Assembly: GCF_001678845.1 (NCBI RefSeq)
Contig: NZ_MAIQ01000004.1
Location: 186,001-250,000, forward strand
Direction: 5' to 3'
Source: Christensenella intestinihominis
GTDB taxonomy: Bacteria; Bacillota; Clostridia; Christensenellales; Christensenellaceae
Length of the DNA: 64,000 nucleotides
A program made the translations under genes and the position numbers. Below, one piece after another: positions 59,086-64,000 of the stretch. The notes under the pieces are model-generated. The model worked only from the letters and a program-made list of their open reading frames with translations, was not told the origin of the DNA and did not search any database. Position 1 is the first letter of the stretch, and every line of letters begins with the position of its first letter.

Positions 59086-60577
59086 ATTCGTCTCCCCTGT
59101 CAATTGTCCGATGTTCCTGTTTCGGAAGCAAAAATGTAATCTTGGTTCCCACCCCTTGAGCGCTTTCAATGCGAATGATATCATATTCGCCGTAATAAAG
59201 CCGGAGGCGTTCCACTACATTACGTACGCCGATCCCCGTGGTATGACCTTTTTTTCCAAGCTCTCCCATTAGTTCGTTACACGTTTGCGCGTCCATTCCC
59301 ACCCCGTTATCAGTGATTTCAATACAGGCTTTTTCGTCCGTTTCAAAGATACGGATCAGGATAATCCCGGCATTTTCACTATCTTCCAACCCATGTATGA
59401 TGGCATTTTCCACAAACGGCTGGATCGTAAGCCGTGGAATTTCAAAGTGGCGAAGATACGGATTTTCAATATTGATCTGGTAATTCAGGCGTTCACGGTA
59501 TCTTGCTTTCTGGATATAAAAATATCTCTTCACATTTTCAATTTCCATTCCGATCGTAGACTGCTGGTCCAGACTGATTAGATTATACCGCATCATATCG
59601 GAAACCGTTATAAGCAGCGTATAAGTATCGTTTGCATCTTCAAGCATAGCGGTCTGTGCGATGCAGCTCAATGTATTATAAAGAAAGTGGGGATTAATTT
59701 GTGACTGGAGGGCCAGCATATTGGTCTGGTCAAGCAGGTTTTTGATTTTCAGGTTCTCCATCTCTTTGTTTTTGAGCTCTCTTTCGATCTTGGATTTATA
59801 CTTGAGTTCCTGAATATAAGTTTCGATACGCACAAGCATGGAATTGAAACCACCTGCAAGTATCCCAATTTCATCGTTTGCCTCCACCCGAACGGGTGTC
59901 AGATCGTCCTTTTCCATAAACACCTGGGACACATGATCTGTTAGTTGCTCCAGCGGATAGACAAGTGATTTTGAGAAACGGAATGCAGTCAATACGGTGA
60001 TGCCCGCAAGCGCAATCAGGAAAACCACTACCATAAACTGCAACCGTTCAGCACCCGTAACAAGCTCGTTATAAATTCCTTCGCTCAGCGCGGCGTGAAC
60101 AAGTATCAACGCACTGATGCTTTCTTTCATCTGTTTTACAATGGTTTTCCCGATCTCATAGTGGACACGCGTTTCGTATGGATTGCGCCCCCGGCTGGCA
60201 CGGATCGCGCTATCCATTTCCGTGTTAAAGGAAAGCAACTGGGAATTGATATTTTTATAAATGATTTGCTCCTCTTCAGTATAGAAAACAATGGACATCG
60301 AATTGATGAGCTGGTAGAGTTCGTCATATTTGGAATTGAACCGATTCAGCGAATCCGTCGTCTTGAGCGTCAGGTATTCTTCAAAATCATCAAGCATTTC
60401 GTCCACTGTGCTATTTACGTTGCTGATTGCCACAATGTCATGCATAAGTATCCGGTATTCATCCGACAGTCGGCTCATTTTTGCGTATGCAATAAACGTA
60501 AACGCCAGTAATCCAATAATAAGGGTTAGGGAAAAGGCAATGATTTTGGACCCGATGCTGTGGCATTTGCGTTTCAT
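59078..60577 (-). CDS. YesM-type sensor histidine kinase
   Basis: 499 residues. Two membrane segments (about residues 13-33 and 178-198) enclose an extracellular helical sensor, followed by HAMP, a His_kinase domain with the phosphorylated His in INPHFLYNTLS, and HATPase motifs (TDNGVGMD, GIGVRNVVERL). It probably receives its signal from the membrane-anchored sugar-binding protein encoded immediately upstream; the two genes overlap as ATGA (60574-60577). Confidence 0.95.
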   Translation of the reverse strand: MKRKCHSIGSKIIAFSLTLIIGLLAFTFIAYAKMSRLSDEYRILMHDIVAISNVNSTVDEMLDDFEEYLTLKTTDSLNRFNSKYDELYQLINSMSIVFYTEEEQIIYKNINSQLLSFNTEMDSAIRASRGRNPYETRVHYEIGKTIVKQMKESISALILVHAALSEGIYNELVTGAERLQFMVVVFLIALAGITVLTAFRFSKSLVYPLEQLTDHVSQVFMEKDDLTPVRVEANDEIGILAGGFNSMLVRIETYIQELKYKSKIERELKNKEMENLKIKNLLDQTNMLALQSQINPHFLYNTLSCIAQTAMLEDANDTYTLLITVSDMMRYNLISLDQQSTIGMEIENVKRYFYIQKARYRERLNYQINIENPYLRHFEIPRLTIQPFVENAIIHGLEDSENAGIILIRIFETDEKACIEITDNGVGMDAQTCNELMGELGKKGHTTGIGVRNVVERLRLYYGEYDIIRIESAQGVGTKITFLLPKQEHRTIDRGDEYV

Positions 60578-61536
60578 GGTTCCAACTCCGGGGCTTTCCT
60601 GACCAGGTAATCCGTATAGATGTTCCGCGGCATTCGTTCTTTCCGATCCTGTTGCCGACAGAGCTGCAAAACAGCCTCGTATCCTATTTCATAGGGCAAA
60701 GGATCAAGTGAAAAACGAATAATTCCCTTTCCGATATACCGTTCCACATCCGCTCCGATTCCGGCGCCTGCAATCGCAATTTCCGGCACACGGTTCAGGT
60801 CCACAACGCCACGCGTAATTCCCGTGAGAATCGTTTCATCCGTTCCGATAAAGCAATCAATATCCGGATGCGCAAGAATGCTTTTTTGTGCCTGATCCAT
60901 TGCATCGAGCACGTTGGACGAGACATAAATCGTCTCCAGCACATTGATCTCCGACCGTTCTTTAAGCGCCTTCAGCATTCCCTCATAACGCAGGTTCCCC
61001 AATTCTTTTTCCACTGCATTGATCATAACGACAATGTTATAAGAATCTTTTCCTCTTGTATCGAGGGTCTGTATGATCTCTTCTCCCTGCTTTTCGTTAT
61101 CCGGTCCAACATAGGATATTCCGTCAATATTGCATTCGTTGTTCACGCACAAAACCACACAATCGCTGGTGGTCAGCAATTCCCGCTCATATGTATCCAC
61201 GCTGCGGCCCGTGTAGATAATTCCGTCCACCCGTTCAAATATCCCCTTGGAAAGAAGGCCCTCGTCGCCGCTGTCAAGGGCAGAATTCATGCCTGCAACC
61301 TCAATTAAAACATCATTTTCCTCCGCCGCAGCCTTTGCTCCGGCAACAAATTCACTGGAAAAATACTCGGCTGGCTGTCCTGTGTCAATCAAAAAATGAT
61401 AACGGTAATCTGTAACCGTTTTTGCCGCTCCCACATCAAGCTCCAGTGGAAGCAGGCTCAAAAACAAGATGAATATAAAAATGACCACAGCAATCAGCAC
61501 CATATATACACCCTGTTTTCCAAGCAGCTTCTTCAT
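60574..61536 (-). CDS. Membrane-anchored sugar-binding sensor protein (Peripla_BP_4)
   Basis: 320 residues. An uncleaved N-terminal membrane helix (about residues 10-32, no lipobox) is followed by an RbsB-type fold (FHFLIDTGQ-like first strand, VDGIIYTGR, DIDCFIGTDETILTGITRGVVDL). No ABC transporter accompanies it, so it should act as a sugar-sensing subunit for the YesM-like kinase, as in known three-component systems. It lies 3 bases after the glycyl radical enzyme gene. Confidence 0.9.
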   Translation of the reverse strand: MKKLLGKQGVYMVLIAVVIFIFILFLSLLPLELDVGAAKTVTDYRYHFLIDTGQPAEYFSSEFVAGAKAAAEENDVLIEVAGMNSALDSGDEGLLSKGIFERVDGIIYTGRSVDTYERELLTTSDCVVLCVNNECNIDGISYVGPDNEKQGEEIIQTLDTRGKDSYNIVVMINAVEKELGNLRYEGMLKALKERSEINVLETIYVSSNVLDAMDQAQKSILAHPDIDCFIGTDETILTGITRGVVDLNRVPEIAIAGAGIGADVERYIGKGIIRFSLDPLPYEIGYEAVLQLCRQQDRKERMPRNIYTDYLVRKAPELEP

Positions 61537-61539
61537 GCA

Positions 61540-63801
61540 CTACATTCCTTCATACCTTGAAATAAATTCTTCCTGTACATCCAAGGGTAAGTCCACAAAA
61601 TGTGCGCTTACCCCCCACATTCTGATAATGAGGTCCTTATATTTTTCCGGTGTTTCCTGCGCCGCATACAGATCGGCTATGTTGACCACATTCGGCTGGT
61701 GCTGTACGCCGCCGAGCCGAAAATAGGATTTTAGCAGGTCTACGAAAGTCTCCGCTCCATGCTCGCCTTCCATAGCGGAGCCTACATATTGGAGCATCAC
61801 GCAATTGTTCCACTGGTAAAGCGTGCTGTCGATCTTTGCCGCTGATTTCAGAGCGGCCGTAGGCCCACGCTGAAGCGTTCCGTTTTCAGGCGACAACGTA
61901 ACCGGAATCGGTGTTCCCGCATGCCGCCCCTCAGGCGTAGCCGGAATGAGTCTTCCCGCAAAAACGGGATGCGGCTGATGGATGCCCGCAAGATGCCTTC
62001 CCCCGCCAGGTGTCCGGTATTTGAGGATTTCCCGGCAGGCAAATTCCAAAATATCCTTGGCCTCAAAATCAGCATAGTCGTCATCATTGCACCATTTAGG
62101 CGCGTTCCACAGCCACTGCCGCAGCTCCTCCGCACCCTCATAGTTTGTATCGCATGCAGCCTTTACCTCTATAAGCGTTGCACGACGGTCATCAAAAACC
62201 ACTTTTTTAAGAGCGACAAGCGAATTGACCGCAACAACCGGGCTTAATACCATGAAGCCCTTATCCGCACGTTCACATCCGCAGCGTGTAATATCCGTTC
62301 CTTTTTCCATGCATCCGTGATAAAGCGCTGACGTAACAGGGAGTGGCGACATTAGGGACTGGATATATTTCTCCTTTTTTTCCTCTCCTTCATTGCGCGC
62401 GGCCTGTGCGACATCCATTCCCTGTGCCGGGGTGTCAGGATCGAACCTGCCTTTCCTGACCCCCTCGAAGAATAAGGTGTCGTCTCCATCCTGAAAAGCG
62501 CGTACCGCTTCCTCCCATGCGTTATATTTTTCAATATTTCCTTTGATCTCGGCGGCAATTGCCTGTTTAAACATCTCCTTCAGTTCATGGAAGGACCTGG
62601 CATCGGGATGCTTGCGGATGACATCCAGAAGCACAATCGTCAGGTTTACTCCACCGCTGCAATAATGGTCGCCGCGACCCGGGATCAGAACATCCTGGCA
62701 AAGCCCAAAACCGTAATCCCTCGCGTCCTCAGGCGGAATGCCTACGCCCTCCATGCTGGCGACATATAGATCGTCATTATAATATGCCATGCAGTTCATA
62801 CCGTTTACCGTGAGTTCAGCCGCTCTTCTAAAAAGCCATTCCGGCGCGTTTTTGTGGGTGCGGACAGAAATAAGCGGCTCCGGGAGCCGTGTTTTTTTCA
62901 GTGCCGTAAGAAGCATACGCGTCACTTCGTTGCATCCGTCCGCTCCATCCCGCCTGAGCCCCCCGATTGTAATGTTATGCTGTGCGGAATATTTACCCAT
63001 CAGATTTTTATCCAACAATATCAAATCTGCCTGATCATACATTTTAAGAAGCAGGCATTCCAGTAATTGCTGTTCTTCACTATGCCGTCCGGCATCATAA
63101 TATTCAAATAATATTTGGTCGATTCTTCCGAAATTGATGAACTGAAAATTCTCGATCAAAGAAGCAAGGTAACCAAACCAAAAAAGTTGGCATGCTTCCG
63201 CAAAATTTCCAGCTGGCCGAATACTGATATTTTGACATATTTCCCCAATAGTTTCAAGTTCCGCTCTCCTTTCAGCGTCTCCGCAGGCTGCGGCCTGTTC
63301 TTTTGCAAAATCCGCATACCGCTCAACCATGCGTGAAAATCCTTTATACGCTATGATAACCGATTTATAAAATTTAATGTTTTCATTCTTTTGTTCGCTT
63401 TCCAGTCGTTCCTCCGCTTCCTTTATGATTCCGCCAATTCCCTTTTTGAGCAGGAGCCCAAAATCTGGCGCATAGTGCGCCTGAGACACCGCTTCCTGAT
63501 CCATTCCAAAATACTTCCGATCTTCCTTGTTTACATAATGCGGCAGCGCATTATAATCAAAAAGCGATTTACCACCGCCTTCTTCTCCGGGATCGCCGTA
63601 AATCGTCCGTGTGCCCACAATCAGTTCTTCTTCCCCGATATAGAGAGGCATGCGTTCCATGATCATCGCAACGGCGCTCGCCTTTCGTTCAGGCAGACTT
63701 AGGGGATAATCCGAAACATCCCAATCCGGCATTGCAATCCGTGCCTGTTTATGTAAGCTTTCAAGTGTGCGTTCTCGTAATCTCTGTGTTCTTGTACTCA
63801 T
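61540..63801 (-). CDS. Glycyl radical enzyme of unassigned substrate (PFL-like)
   Basis: 753 residues. The PFL-like barrel contains the thiyl Cys368 in YGFGLCQDVLIPGR, where better-known dehydratases and lyases have GCVEP; the usual Glu is Asp. The C-terminal glycine loop reads IRMWGVSAHFVDL with Gly730, where most have RVxGYSA. So radical chemistry is expected, but the active site is unusual. The start at 63801 has GAGG 8 bases upstream; a frame from 63822 is possible. The gene lies directly downstream of its activating enzyme and is in one operon with the sugar-sensing system, so its substrate may derive from a sugar or polyol. Confidence 0.9.
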   Translation of the reverse strand: MSTRTQRLRERTLESLHKQARIAMPDWDVSDYPLSLPERKASAVAMIMERMPLYIGEEELIVGTRTIYGDPGEEGGGKSLFDYNALPHYVNKEDRKYFGMDQEAVSQAHYAPDFGLLLKKGIGGIIKEAEERLESEQKNENIKFYKSVIIAYKGFSRMVERYADFAKEQAAACGDAERRAELETIGEICQNISIRPAGNFAEACQLFWFGYLASLIENFQFINFGRIDQILFEYYDAGRHSEEQQLLECLLLKMYDQADLILLDKNLMGKYSAQHNITIGGLRRDGADGCNEVTRMLLTALKKTRLPEPLISVRTHKNAPEWLFRRAAELTVNGMNCMAYYNDDLYVASMEGVGIPPEDARDYGFGLCQDVLIPGRGDHYCSGGVNLTIVLLDVIRKHPDARSFHELKEMFKQAIAAEIKGNIEKYNAWEEAVRAFQDGDDTLFFEGVRKGRFDPDTPAQGMDVAQAARNEGEEKKEKYIQSLMSPLPVTSALYHGCMEKGTDITRCGCERADKGFMVLSPVVAVNSLVALKKVVFDDRRATLIEVKAACDTNYEGAEELRQWLWNAPKWCNDDDYADFEAKDILEFACREILKYRTPGGGRHLAGIHQPHPVFAGRLIPATPEGRHAGTPIPVTLSPENGTLQRGPTAALKSAAKIDSTLYQWNNCVMLQYVGSAMEGEHGAETFVDLLKSYFRLGGVQHQPNVVNIADLYAAQETPEKYKDLIIRMWGVSAHFVDLPLDVQEEFISRYEGM

Positions 63802-63822
63802 TTTTGCTACCTCATTTTTCAT

Positions 63823-64000
63823 TCAAAGTGCCTGAATTCCCTTTTCACGAAACAACTCGCGGTATTTCTCCAATTCTTCGCGGCCGGGCGCCTTAAAAGG
63901 CTCCGGCGGTTCATATCCGATCTGGCAATATTTACTTATCCCGATTTTATGGTAAGGAAACACTTCCACACATTTTATCCCAAGCGCTTCAATATCCTGT
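63823..64000 (-). CDS. Glycyl radical enzyme activating protein, C-terminal part only
   Basis: The last 58 codons of a gene that begins outside the window. The visible peptide has the VEVFPYHKIGISKYCQIG pattern that ends radical-SAM activases of glycyl radical enzymes (compare PFL activase). The iron-sulfur CxxxCxxC part is outside. It ends 21 bases before the enzyme start, so the pair is cotranscribed. Confidence 0.85.
   Translation of the reverse strand, partial: QDIEALGIKCVEVFPYHKIGISKYCQIGYEPPEPFKAPGREELEKYRELFREKGIQAL

Noticed and set aside
61540-63801. Ordinary pyruvate formate-lyase
   Set aside because: The paired catalytic cysteines of pyruvate formate-lyase are absent; there is a single cysteine loop and the glycine loop differs.

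Overview
The window is about 64 kb of a low-to-mid GC Gram-positive bacterium, most likely a member of the class Clostridia. The evidence is a class B sortase with an SPKTG-anchored substrate, LytR-CpsA-Psr, VanW and VanZ proteins, a PHP-type CpsB phosphatase with a split CpsC/CpsD tyrosine kinase, a LoaP-type NusG paralogue, ribose-type sugar ABC operons and a YesMN-type two-component system. Lachnospiraceae- or Christensenellaceae-like relatives are plausible, but the sequence alone does not settle the family. No rRNA, tRNA or CRISPR array was seen. Nearly all genes are on the minus strand.

Region 1 (1-3.4 kb) holds one gene for a large lipoprotein of unknown function. Region 2 (27.3 down to 3.5 kb) is one long minus-strand operon for a surface polysaccharide. 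It starts with a LoaP-like antiterminator followed at once by an intrinsic terminator. Then come a membrane 4,6-dehydratase, an aminotransferase, an initiating sugar transferase, an ATP-grasp ligase, two glycosyltransferases, UDP-galactopyranose mutase, Wzx, Wzy, four enzymes matching the UDP-GlcNAc3NAcA route (WbpA/B/D/E-like) and the CpsB/C/D kinase-phosphatase switch. The operon closes with VanW, sortase B, LCP and a sortase substrate, so polymer synthesis and wall attachment are encoded together. A serine recombinase sits just upstream of the leader, which carries direct and inverted repeats.

Region 3 (28.4-30.4 kb) has small housekeeping or stress genes: an acidic 54-aa protein, a ferredoxin, a DUF2461 protein and an Hsp20 chaperone. 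Region 4 (30.4-44.0 kb) is a catabolic locus for an unidentified sugar or polyol: ABC transporter, three SDR dehydrogenases, two DeoC-type aldolases, an FGGY kinase, an aldose-epimerase-like protein and an unusual LacI repressor fused to a MalE-like binding domain. Two matching operator palindromes lie between divergent promoters at 42.96-43.10 kb. Region 5 (44.1-51.7 kb) is a second sugar ABC operon with two permeases and a fucose/arabinose-isomerase-fold protein, next to its own LacI regulator and a double ATTATCGATAAT operator.

Region 6 (51.8-57.4 kb) has core genes: lepB, glmS, glmM, trxB and a YcxB-like membrane protein. GlmS and GlmM make the UDP-GlcNAc precursor used by the polysaccharide operon. 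Region 7 (57.5-64.0 kb) links a YesN/YesM-like pair and a membrane-anchored sugar-binding protein to a divergent glycyl radical enzyme and the end of its activating enzyme, suggesting sugar-sensed control of an unassigned radical pathway.
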